Positions 1 through 8,025 of a stretch of 24,349 nt of DNA are shown one piece after another. Origin of the DNA: JAXMBX01 sp046349635 (GTDB lineage Bacteria > Planctomycetota > Planctomycetia > Planctomycetales > Planctomycetaceae). Position numbers and translations under genes: made by a program. The notes under the pieces are model-generated. The model ran no database searches, was not told the origin of the DNA, and saw only the letters and a list, made by a program, of their open reading frames with translations. Position 1 is the first letter of the stretch; each line of letters opens with the position of its first letter. The stretch spans positions 1 to 24,349 of the forward strand of contig JAXMBX010000066.1 of assembly GCA_046349635.1 (NCBI GenBank). The letters are read 5' to 3'.

Positions 1-1
1 T

Positions 2-1411
2 ATCGATCGAATCGCCAAGGAAGGTGCCCTGTTCACGGATTCCTACTCGCAGCAAAGCTGCACCGCAGGTCGCGCCTCGTTCATCCTCGGACAACACCCG
101 TTCCGGACGGGCCTGCTGACACTCGGCATGCCCGGCAGTCCGCACGGAATTCCCGACTGGACGCCGACGATTGCAGACCTGCTGAAGGAGCAAGGGTACG
201 CCACCGGGCAATTTGGCAAGAACCACCTGGGGGATCAGGACAAGCACCTGCCGACGCTGCATGGGTTCGACGAATTCTTCGGCAACCTCTACCACTTGAA
301 CGCGGAAGAAGAGCCCGAGACGTATTACTACCCCAAGGATCCGGAATTCAAGAAGAAGTATGGACCGCGTGGCGTCCTGCATTGCAAGGCGGATGGTAAT
401 GGCGGCCAGACGATCGAGGATACCGGCCCCCTCACCAGGAAGCGGATGGAAACCATCGATCAGGAAGTTCACGACAAGGCGATGGACTTTCTGGAACGAA
501 ACGTCCAGGCGGAAAAGCCCTTCTTCATCTGGTACAACAGTACACGCATGCATGTCTGGACCCACCTCAAGAAGGAGTCCCAGGGCAAAACCGGGATCGG
601 TCTTTATCCCGATGGGATGGTGGAGCATGATGGGTTTGTCGGACAAGTCCTGAAGAAGCTCGATGATCTCGGGATCGCCGAAAACACGATCGTGGTTTAC
701 GGCACTGATAATGGCGCCGAGACGGCGTCCTGGCCCGACGGGGGTATCACCCCGTTTCATGGCGAAAAAGGAACCACCTGGGAAGGTGGACTTCGAGTCC
801 CCATGATTGTCCGCTGGCCCGGCGTGATTAAGCCCGGCACCATCGTCAACGAAATCTTCTCACAGGAAGACTGGATGCCGACTCTCCTGGCCGCAGCCGG
901 CGAACCGGACATCGTGAATAAGCTCAAGCAGGGCTACAAGGCAAATGGCAAAACCTTCAAAGTCCATTCTGACGGTTACAACTTCCTCCCCTATTTCAGT
1001 GGGGAAGCCAAAAAAGGCCCTCGTGGGCAGATTCTCTACTTCGGCCAGGGTGGTGAATTGAACGCCGTTCGCTGGAACGACTGGAAGGTCAACTTTGCCG
1101 TGGTGGATGGGAATATCGCCACCGGTACTCGGAAGGTCACAGGCTGGCCGTTGATCGTGAACTTGAAGGCGGATCCCTACGAGAAGATGCCGCTGGAGTC
1201 GGATATGTACATGCGCTGGTATGCTGACAATATCTGGCTGTTTATTCCCGTGCAGGCCGAAATCAAGAAGTTCCTGGTGACGATCCCGCAGTTCCCATTC
1301 CAGCAGGGGAGCAGCCTGAATGCCGCGGGGATCAACTACCAGACCCTCAAGGCCGCGGAGGCCCTCAAGCGTTTGAAGGAACTGGAAACGCTCGGTAATC
1401 CGAGTAACTGA
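2..1411 (+). CDS. Arylsulfatase, type I formylglycine family, 5' end outside window
   Basis: The reading frame is open from the first full codon at base 2, so the N-terminus (signal peptide and first metal-binding Asp residues) lies upstream of the window. 469 residues are visible. The sulfatase signature CTAGR (C-x-P/A-x-R) begins at the Cys codon at 59-61. That Cys would be oxidised to formylglycine, the catalytic nucleophile for sulfate-ester hydrolysis. Further family motifs follow: GKNHLGD about 50 residues later, TDNGAE (metal-binding Asp-Asn) near base 710, and FHGEKGTTWEGGLRVPMIV with the conserved Lys, near base 755. The protein is probably exported and may desulfate polysaccharides or aryl sulfates; the substrate cannot be read from sequence. 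The ATG at 128 is internal because the active-site Cys lies before it. Confidence 0.93.
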   Translation: MDRIAKEGALFTDSYSQQSCTAGRASFILGQHPFRTGLLTLGMPGSPHGIPDWTPTIADLLKEQGYATGQFGKNHLGDQDKHLPTLHGFDEFFGNLYHLNAEEEPETYYYPKDPEFKKKYGPRGVLHCKADGNGGQTIEDTGPLTRKRMETIDQEVHDKAMDFLERNVQAEKPFFIWYNSTRMHVWTHLKKESQGKTGIGLYPDGMVEHDGFVGQVLKKLDDLGIAENTIVVYGTDNGAETASWPDGGITPFHGEKGTTWEGGLRVPMIVRWPGVIKPGTIVNEIFSQEDWMPTLLAAAGEPDIVNKLKQGYKANGKTFKVHSDGYNFLPYFSGEAKKGPRGQILYFGQGGELNAVRWNDWKVNFAVVDGNIATGTRKVTGWPLIVNLKADPYEKMPLESDMYMRWYADNIWLFIPVQAEIKKFLVTIPQFPFQQGSSLNAAGINYQTLKAAEALKRLKELETLGNPSN

Positions 1412-1434
1412 TTCGTCGGTCAACTTTAGAGCCA

Positions 1435-1468
1435 ATGGCCATCCTCGAAGAATATCGAGGGTGGCCAT
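1435..1468 (+). terminator. Strong hairpin after the sulfatase gene
   Basis: Bases 1435-1448 pair with 1455-1468 as a 14-bp stem (13 Watson-Crick pairs and one U-G) around a 6-base loop, 23 bases after the sulfatase stop. No U-tract follows, so it may be a transcript-stabilising 3' hairpin or a weak or factor-assisted terminator rather than a classical intrinsic one. Confidence 0.55.
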
Positions 1469-1560
1469 CAGCTAACTGTCGTACTCCCGACTAGCCCCGT
1501 ATTTTGTGTAGCTGGAGATTAGTTCAACCTTCCTTGAACCATCCGAATTGGAGATCGACC

Positions 1561-3114
1561 ATGCGCACGGGATCGATTTGGATTCTCGTTCTGTTGGTAG
1601 GACTGTCTGGTTACGTCTTGGCACAGGGCCCTAAGGCCGCTTCGGAAACAGCACGCTCTCTCGCAATCCAGCATCAGGAGAAGATTACCGCTCTGCCTTT
1701 CGTGGAGAAGCGGGCGACAGCGGAATCAGCACAAACGCTGCGCGATGAACTGCTGTTTCACCGCGCCACTCAGACGTATCTTTGGGCGATGCCGCTCATT
1801 AACACGCTCGGTATGAAAGTTGGCTCGGCGAAAGCGTTTGGTGAGGGATACAACGTCCTGCCTGTCTGGAAGAAACGGCTTGACGCCAAGACACTTGTGA
1901 CCACGCCGAACTCGGATGTCATCTACGCAATGAGCTACGTAGATCTCGGCAAGGACGGCCCGCTCGTTTTCGATGCGCCGCCGATGCTTCAGGGCATCCT
2001 GTTGGACTTCTGGCAACGGCCGATTCCAGTTGACGGCGGCAAATTCGCAGGTGATGTCGGCTTCTTCGGCCCGGACCAAGGTAAGGGCGGCAAGTTTCTG
2101 CTCCTCCCGCCCGGTTACAAGGGCGAAGTCCCGAAGGGCCATTTCGTTTGCCGTTCGGGCACAAACAACGTATTCGTCTTCCTGCGGGCATTCTATGCCG
2201 ACGCGAGCAACCTGCAACCGCCTGTTGATCTGATCGACAAATCGAAGATCTACCCGCTCAAAGGTGACGCCAAACGGATGCAGTTCCCCGACGCCTCGGG
2301 CGTGCCGGCGAACATGCTACCGATCAGTGACGTGACCGCCTTCGAGCAGTTGAAGAAGCTGGTCGATGCCGAAGGGCCGCATCTGGGTGATCCGGACTGG
2401 ATGGGCATGCTCGCCGGACTCGGCATCGTCAAGGGCGAACCATTCAAGCCGGATGAACGGACACGCGGCATTCTCGATCGCGCCGCGAAGTCCGCGTACA
2501 AGATGAGTCGGGTCATTGCCTTCGACGAAGTCGTTTCTGGGCGGTCGCTCCGCATGTACCCGGATCGTCGCTGGATTAATCCGATGGCCGACGCGACTGC
2601 TGACAACCCGAGTGGCAAACTTGACCTGAATTGGCGGCGCATCGATCGCGGCGGAGCGCTCGATGTGAATTGCCGACCCTGGTTTTTCTCTAACTATTAT
2701 GCGGTCAGCCCCGGGATGCTTTCACAAATTCCTGGCAAGGGAGCGTTCTACGTCATGGCTTTTACTGATAGTGATGGCGTTCCGCTGACCGGCGTAATGA
2801 ATTACCGCCTTAATTTGCCCAAAGATGTCCCGGCTGCGAACTTCTGGTCCGTGACGCTCTATGAAGCCGAGAACGCATCCGGTCTCGCCAATGGGCAACC
2901 CTTCCCGTCGCTGGGCTCCCGCGACAAGCCAACGCAGAATGCGGACGGAAGTACAGACCTGTTTCTTGGGCCGAAGGCACCGAAGGGCAACGAGAAAAAC
3001 TGGATTGCGACCGTTCCTGACAAGGGGTACTTTGCCATCCTGCGGCTCTACGGCCCGACCGAAGCCGCTTTGAAGAAAGCGTGGAGGCCTTGTGACGTGA
3101 CGAGGGTAAAGTGA
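1561..3114 (+). CDS. Secreted DUF1254/DUF1214 domain protein
   Basis: 517 residues from the ATG at 1561, chosen because GGAG at 1550-1553 sits 7 bases upstream and a signal peptide begins there (Met-Arg, hydrophobic core, cleavage probably after VLAQ at residue 22). An upstream TTG at 1504 would add 19 residues with no signal character. The N-terminal half has DUF1254 features (TTPNSDVIYAMSYVDL, LLDFWQRPI, GKFLLLPPGY). The C-terminal part has DUF1214 features (YYAVSPGMLSQIPGKGAFYVMAFTD is split around residue 380; later NFWSVTLYE and the near-terminal LRLYGP). The biochemical role of this family is not established to my knowledge. It is a stand-alone gene, with the sulfatase hairpin upstream and convergent genes downstream. 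Membership is clear and function unknown. Confidence 0.85.
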   Translation: MRTGSIWILVLLVGLSGYVLAQGPKAASETARSLAIQHQEKITALPFVEKRATAESAQTLRDELLFHRATQTYLWAMPLINTLGMKVGSAKAFGEGYNVLPVWKKRLDAKTLVTTPNSDVIYAMSYVDLGKDGPLVFDAPPMLQGILLDFWQRPIPVDGGKFAGDVGFFGPDQGKGGKFLLLPPGYKGEVPKGHFVCRSGTNNVFVFLRAFYADASNLQPPVDLIDKSKIYPLKGDAKRMQFPDASGVPANMLPISDVTAFEQLKKLVDAEGPHLGDPDWMGMLAGLGIVKGEPFKPDERTRGILDRAAKSAYKMSRVIAFDEVVSGRSLRMYPDRRWINPMADATADNPSGKLDLNWRRIDRGGALDVNCRPWFFSNYYAVSPGMLSQIPGKGAFYVMAFTDSDGVPLTGVMNYRLNLPKDVPAANFWSVTLYEAENASGLANGQPFPSLGSRDKPTQNADGSTDLFLGPKAPKGNEKNWIATVPDKGYFAILRLYGPTEAALKKAWRPCDVTRVK

Positions 3115-3462
3115 TTTCAACGGCCATGCGCACTTGAAAACGCAACATCCAAACATTGGCGGCACCTACACCATCCCCGACGATCTTGTGCTTGCATCGT
3201 GAACCGTGGAAGCTGGTTTGTCGGAAAAACCGGTAAATGACAGAGCAACTCAATCGTTTCTTTCGTCGTACAGTTTGGCCCTTTTTTCTGTTCGCCGGAA
3301 CTCGAACCGCGTTGGTGGGGCTCTGCGCCGTCTGGCACTCTTGCGCCCTGTCCTGCGTGGCCAGGCGACCTTACCTGCGTGAATACACGATTATCATTCA
3401 GCGATGGAGCTCCTGGGCGGGCTGATGAACTTCGCTTGGATGCTATTGGTTGTCTAGACAGT
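3115..3462. other. Intergenic region between convergent genes
   Basis: 348 bases between the DUF1254 stop and the stop of the OprB-type porin. No convincing gene is visible. Just after the DUF1254 stop, plus frame 2 is open from 3110 to a TGA at 3200-3202 and reads like protein (ending IPDDLVLAS), but it has no start codon; it may be a gene remnant or chance. A perfect 10-bp palindrome TGTCTAGACA lies at 3451-3460, directly after the porin stop. No hairpin with a U-tract was found. Confidence 0.5.
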
Positions 3463-4872
3463 TCAAAACTTCGCGTGGGTTCGGATTCCATACACGAAGG
3501 CATCGTTGGCAATCGCACCCGCTTCCGGGTGGATGTACTGCAGGTCGGGGGTGACATTCAGCCAGGGGGTGACCTGGAAATTGTAATACGCTTCGACGCC
3601 AGTTCCGTCGCGCGGCCCTAACAGGAACTGTGGCAACGGGCCGAACTGGTTGCTGGCGCCAACAAAGTACCAGCCGAGACCGAACGTGTCCCCCCGTTCC
3701 CTGCCGATCGGGCTGTAACCGCCTAGCCCGGCACTGAGGAAGTACCTCACCGGTGTCGGGTTTCCATCACTGATGGAGGCCCGTCCGAAGAGTCCATATC
3801 CGCGACTGGGATCATCCGCGAACTGCACAAGGTACTGGTCGAACCCGTAGTAGATCGTGTACGAATTTGGGAGGGTTGGGAAACCCGGGACCGTCGGTTC
3901 GGGATAGACCCCCGGGGGAGGCTCTGCAAACTTTAGATTCGTGAGATCGACATGTTTCCACATCCCCCCGACGTGTTGATCTCCTTTAAGGCCGAAGAAT
4001 TCGGTTTTCACCCTCACTTCGCCACCGACGATCACTCCCTTGGAGAACAGGTCGCCCAGGTTGGAAAAGGCGTCCCGGGTTCGATCCTGGGGATCGTAGA
4101 CGAAGGCGCTCATCACCCCCCACTCACGGGGCATGACCGCGCCGGCTGTAAAGGAGGTGTAGGGAAGTCCCAGCAGAAATGCCGGGTTGGCGACAAAGGC
4201 CTGGTTGACGAATTGCCCCGTCCCGTCCCCACCGGCGAATTCATCCTGGTCCGCACCCCCCAGCACGTCTTTCTTGCCGGCGAAGACCACGAGCTTTTCA
4301 GACAGCGGCTGAGTGATCAGGAAGTTGGTCATGTACGGGATCCCCGGATCGTCCGGGGTGGGTGGAGTGGCTGCGGCAAACACCGCCGGCGCGAAGGCCC
4401 CCGTGTTGAGAGAGACGTTGCCGTATTGTCCGTACCAGTTTTCCGCACGGACCAGCAACGTCCCTTTGGGCAAGCCACCAAACTTTTCGAGGTCGAAGAT
4501 CGCGTCGTACTCGCCGCGACCGGTGTACTTGAAGGTATCCCCCGGTGACAGCGCGGGAAGGGGAGAAGAGCGAATTCCGCCACTCACTCCGAATCCGAAC
4601 TGCGTTGATCGACCGGCAAACGTAATGCCGGATTCCTGTAAAGAAGTGCGGTAGCCGTTCCAGTCGCCGGTCAGCGTGGGACGCGTCCAGAAATCGTTCC
4701 CCCTGTCAGCCAGCACGGAATCGTACACTGTCTGCTCAGGGATGGTCGCGGCGACCCCCTCTTCGAATGCGGGGGGAGCTTCGCTGACGGGCGCGTCCTG
4801 CGCCGTTGCCTGATGGCACCACAGGGACACGGACGCTACGAGTACTTTGGCCTGAATACGCCAGCGGGACAT
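3463..4872 (-). CDS. OprB-family carbohydrate-selective porin
   Basis: 469 residues from the ATG at 4872, with GGAG eight bases upstream. A signal peptide occupies residues 1-24 (cleavage after ATAQ). A short acidic/proline stretch follows, then an OprB-type barrel: LTGDWNGYRTSLQESGI near residue 68 is the usual OprB entry motif, followed by alternating aromatic strand segments. The last residue is Phe, as expected for BAM-recognised outer-membrane barrels. It should allow sugar or other small-solute diffusion across the outer membrane; selectivity is not readable. It lies downstream of another porin in the same direction with a 367-base gap, so it is probably transcribed separately. Confidence 0.87.
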   Translation of the reverse strand: MSRWRIQAKVLVASVSLWCHQATAQDAPVSEAPPAFEEGVAATIPEQTVYDSVLADRGNDFWTRPTLTGDWNGYRTSLQESGITFAGRSTQFGFGVSGGIRSSPLPALSPGDTFKYTGRGEYDAIFDLEKFGGLPKGTLLVRAENWYGQYGNVSLNTGAFAPAVFAAATPPTPDDPGIPYMTNFLITQPLSEKLVVFAGKKDVLGGADQDEFAGGDGTGQFVNQAFVANPAFLLGLPYTSFTAGAVMPREWGVMSAFVYDPQDRTRDAFSNLGDLFSKGVIVGGEVRVKTEFFGLKGDQHVGGMWKHVDLTNLKFAEPPPGVYPEPTVPGFPTLPNSYTIYYGFDQYLVQFADDPSRGYGLFGRASISDGNPTPVRYFLSAGLGGYSPIGRERGDTFGLGWYFVGASNQFGPLPQFLLGPRDGTGVEAYYNFQVTPWLNVTPDLQYIHPEAGAIANDAFVYGIRTHAKF

Positions 4873-5239
4873 TCCGCTCTCTCCGGTGATCGCCCATCTG
4901 GGGGAGAAGAAAAACGGCCTGAGTGACCGTCAAGGGTGATGCGACGGGTTGCATTCCTCTCAACGTAAAAATCGTAATAATCGGCCTCAAGAGTCCTCGT
5001 AAAATGTTGGGAACGGCTGCTGATGATGAATCAGAATGTGAATTTCCCTGACAATCAGCACGAGCGATACAGGTTAACGCGCATGATTTGCCGGGCGAAA
5101 AACACCAGAAATGGTGCCGACTTTTGCATCTTCCGTCAGGGAGTCAACCGTCGCCCGCTCGGATCTGACACGCGTTCACGCAACTCCAGTATGGATCTGT
5201 TTTGCGAGAAATCCGCGCGACACGAAAGCGCCGCGCGCT
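4873..5239. other. Intergenic region upstream of the OprB-type porin
   Basis: 367 bases between two minus-strand porin genes. It holds a short terminator-like hairpin (5098-5116) for the upstream porin, and further on an AT-richer stretch around 4960-5010 that is the likely promoter area of the OprB gene. No hexamer pair good enough to name was found. The short open frames here have no ribosome-binding site and no recognisable product. Confidence 0.45.
5098..5116 (-). terminator. Small intrinsic terminator candidate after porin gene
   Basis: Read on the minus strand: CACCA, loop TTTC, TGGTG, then TTTTT. The stem is only 5 bp, and it lies about 120 bases past the stop of the porin at 5240. 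The U-tract placement is right for an intrinsic terminator, but the stem is weak. Confidence 0.4.
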
Positions 5240-6865
5240 CTAGAAATAAATCTGGAGTTGCGATCGCACGAGTAAGCCCGTCTGACCCGCCACGTAATTC
5301 GTGCGATTCTGATCGGCGGGGCAATTGTCGAGCGACGCCGTATCGAAGGTGAACTTCAGGTTTTGCTTGCCGGTCAGAGGAAACCAGTTGAACCCGCCGG
5401 CGTATTCCGCACCTGATCCAAAGGGCCCCGTGACGTGAGACGTGCGGAGAAAGGGTTCCAGCTTCTGAGGGATAACGAAATACCCGGCCTGGGCGAATCC
5501 GCCGTATTGATAAATGGAGGAGCGGGCAATTGGTCCGCTGCCACGCAAGTCGTAGAGATTCTGAGAATAGAACTCGCCGCTCATGCTGAATCCGTGATGC
5601 TTGTAAGCGAAGTCGACGGTAGCCAGCCCGATTTTAAACGCGTTCAGCGTGACGCCCGGGGCTAAAGCGCCGATTTCGGTGATCAGGGTTCCGTCGGACA
5701 GACGAATTGCGGAGTTTTCCGGGACGGAAGACCCCCCCTGTGGTCCCCGTTCTGGCGCGTAGGTGAGACTGGTGCCGATCCGGATCGCCGGATCTTCATG
5801 CCACTCGAAGTCGGAATATCCTCTTCCAAAACTCCCCCACGGCTCCCACCAGGTTGACCCGGAAAAGGCCATCAACGAACTGAGTTGATCAGGAGTCGCA
5901 CCGAGTGTGTTGAACCCGTTCGACATCATCACATGGTAGTACACACCGTCCGTCGGCTCGCCGGTGGCCCAGATCCCCTGGCTGAGGCTGGGCCGAAAGA
6001 AGGTCGTCGCCATCGTGCGATCGACACCCTGGGTATCCACGAACGACAGAAGCCATTCCCGTCCCCCGGGAACCTTGCTCTGGCCAGCATACACCGTCAG
6101 TCCCCGGCCGAACCGCCACGCCAGCCAGTACGCTCGAAAATTGATTTGGCTGTTGCCGACCGTGTTGTAGTCGATGTTCAGGTTGTAGAGAAGTTCCTTC
6201 CGAAAGGCGAAGCCGGACAGAATCAATCGACCTCTCGGAATCTGAAAGTTGCTCATGTTGTCCACGGGAGAGACGACACCGGCGCTGTCCGTCCAGGTGG
6301 AAACATCTCGTTGAAAACCGGCATATCGTATCTGGTCCTGGCCGGTGATTTTCAATTCGAAGGGAGATTTGTCGGGGTCCAGCGGCCGGATCACAAAACC
6401 CCGATCAAAGCAGGTGTAGTACTCCCAGGGCGAAGCACCGTTATTGATCGGGTCGGGGAGTCGTTCCAGCGGAAACTCATCCGCGGTGTCGATGCTCGGA
6501 GAGTTGAGAGTTGTGGACGGATCTGGGAGCGTTTGGTCAGACGTCGATTGATCGCTCGAGGAGGTCGGGGGGGGCAACAAGGTATCTCCGACCAGATCGG
6601 TCGGCTGGAGAGGTTGCTGAGACAAGAGCCTCTCAAGTTGCAGCGACAGCCGATGGTTCTCCTCGAGGAGACTTTTTTGACTCTGTTCGAGTTGCCGAAT
6701 CCGCTGATCGATTGCTGCAGAAATCTCTGAGCCGGACTCGACCTCCTGCAGTTGAACCGGCTCGGGAGTCTGTGCGATCAAATGCGGTGCGGTCGTCAAC
6801 CACAGGAATGCGATCAGGGACAGCAATGCCCCGGTTCTCCGAAGTTGACGCGACCAGAGAGTCAT
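5240..6865 (-). CDS. OprO/OprP-type porin with N-terminal coiled coil
   Basis: 541 residues from the ATG at 6865, which starts a signal peptide (TLWSRQLRRTGALLSLIAF, cleavage near HLIAQ) and has a G-rich Shine-Dalgarno (GGGGGGAG, 9 bases before). An upstream start at 6934 would add 23 residues ahead of the signal. Residues about 45-85 (EISAAIDQRIRQLEQSQKSL onward) form a heptad-like coiled coil, followed by a Ser/Thr/Pro linker. From about residue 150 a phosphate-selective porin O/P barrel is recognisable (FQIPRGRLILSGFAFRKELL, YAGQSKVPGGREWL). It ends in LQIYF, with terminal Phe typical of outer-membrane barrels. The coiled coil may trimerise the porin or contact the cell wall (inference). 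The solute is unknown. Confidence 0.85.
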   Translation of the reverse strand: MTLWSRQLRRTGALLSLIAFLWLTTAPHLIAQTPEPVQLQEVESGSEISAAIDQRIRQLEQSQKSLLEENHRLSLQLERLLSQQPLQPTDLVGDTLLPPPTSSSDQSTSDQTLPDPSTTLNSPSIDTADEFPLERLPDPINNGASPWEYYTCFDRGFVIRPLDPDKSPFELKITGQDQIRYAGFQRDVSTWTDSAGVVSPVDNMSNFQIPRGRLILSGFAFRKELLYNLNIDYNTVGNSQINFRAYWLAWRFGRGLTVYAGQSKVPGGREWLLSFVDTQGVDRTMATTFFRPSLSQGIWATGEPTDGVYYHVMMSNGFNTLGATPDQLSSLMAFSGSTWWEPWGSFGRGYSDFEWHEDPAIRIGTSLTYAPERGPQGGSSVPENSAIRLSDGTLITEIGALAPGVTLNAFKIGLATVDFAYKHHGFSMSGEFYSQNLYDLRGSGPIARSSIYQYGGFAQAGYFVIPQKLEPFLRTSHVTGPFGSGAEYAGGFNWFPLTGKQNLKFTFDTASLDNCPADQNRTNYVAGQTGLLVRSQLQIYF

Positions 6866-7138
6866 CCGCCCAAGCTCCCCCCCGGTTCCCTTGGATTCTT
6901 TACGCAGTGGGGATGCGGCGAGCCCCGGATTCATCCCGCGTTATTTCAGATCACGATGTGCATATCAGCGACCTGCAATCTCAGGTAACTCGATTTCAGC
7001 CCCGGGCTCGACAATAGAAGATCGAGTCCGTATCACCGCCCCAGCGCGCGATCCGGAACCTGAGGTTAGTTCATTTTCGACCAGAGATCGTGTTGAACTT
7101 TAGCGATTATGACGGTTGTAGGGGCGAATCAAGGAATG

Positions 7139-7928
7139 TCAGGGGGTTGCCCGGATCTGATCAAGATCGGAGTCCCTCCAGTCGGTGAAGAACATGCAGC
7201 CGGGGCTGTGAGTGATCGCGAAGGGGGGCTTGGCGGCCTGCAGGACTGCCTGGGGGGTGACGCCGCAGGCCCAGAACACGGGGAGTTCCCCCGCATGCAC
7301 GGGAACCGCATCGCCGTAGTCGGGACGGTTAATGTCGGTGATCCCGAGTTGTTCCGGAAACCCCAGATGGACCGGAGCACCATGGACGGCGGGGAAGCGC
7401 GACGTGATCTGCACCGCCTTGATGGCATCAGCCGGAGACATGGGACGCATCGAGACGACGAGGGGGCCGTGGAAGCGCCCGGCGGGAGTACAGAGTTGGC
7501 TGGTGCGGTACATCGGGACGTTGCAGCCGAGTTCCAGGTGCCGAACAGGAACGTTCTCCGCTTGCAGGGCGGATTCAAAGGTGAAGGAACAGCCAATCAG
7601 GAAACTGACGAGGTCGTCCCGCCAGAGATTGCGAATGTCGGTGACCTCCTCGACCAGTTCACCATGCCGCCAGATGCGATAGCGGGGAGATCGGTCCGGA
7701 TATCGGCGTCGGGCGCGTCTTGTGCGGGACCGGATCGCCACGGTTCAGGACTTCCAGCAGCGGACACGGTTGAGGATTGGCGTGGCAGAATTGCTCAAAC
7801 TCAGCCCCCCAATCCGCGGGCAGGATCGCGAGATTGGCCTGCGTGTATCCCGGCGCCAGGCCGGAGGTCTGGCCGGTCAGTTGGCCCGAGCGGGCTGCCA
7901 GTCGAACGTCTCGACCCGTGTGCAACAT
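7139..7928 (-). pseudogene. DUF1445 (YcsI-like putative hydro-lyase) gene with two frameshifts
   Basis: The N-terminal part reads in one frame from the ATG at 7928 (GLAPGYTQANLAILPADW, CPLLEVLNRGDPVPHK). The C-terminal part reads in another, ending at the stop 7139-7141 (ELGCNVPMYRTSQLCTPAGR, PPFAITHSPGCMFFTDWRDS). Between them the third frame carries the expected family linker ADIRTDLP (7686-7709). Two single-base losses, one near 7714-7719 and one in the GGGG run at 7684-7687, would restore one open frame of about 263 codons, the normal size for this family. The family contains D-glutamate-cyclase-like and putative hydro-lyase members. As written the gene is broken: either a real pseudogene or two sequencing errors. 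The 273-base gap to the next porin gene holds only short palindromes. Confidence 0.85.
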
Positions 7929-8025
7929 GGAACGACCGTCTCAGGAAAGAATGACAATGAATCTGGACGCAGTCATTGTACGTACTTTTCGGAGGTTCGT
8001 CTTTACCCGCGAGAGGCAACAGGAT

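Noticed and set aside
3290..3320. GGTTCGAGTTCC on the minus strand, resembling a tRNA T-arm
   Set aside because: The flanking bases do not form the T-stem, and no acceptor, D or anticodon stems can be drawn around it.
7954..7979. Inverted repeat ACAATGA/TCATTGT between the porin and DUF1445 genes
   Set aside because: Only 7 bp with a 12-base loop and no U-tract; too weak to call a terminator or operator.
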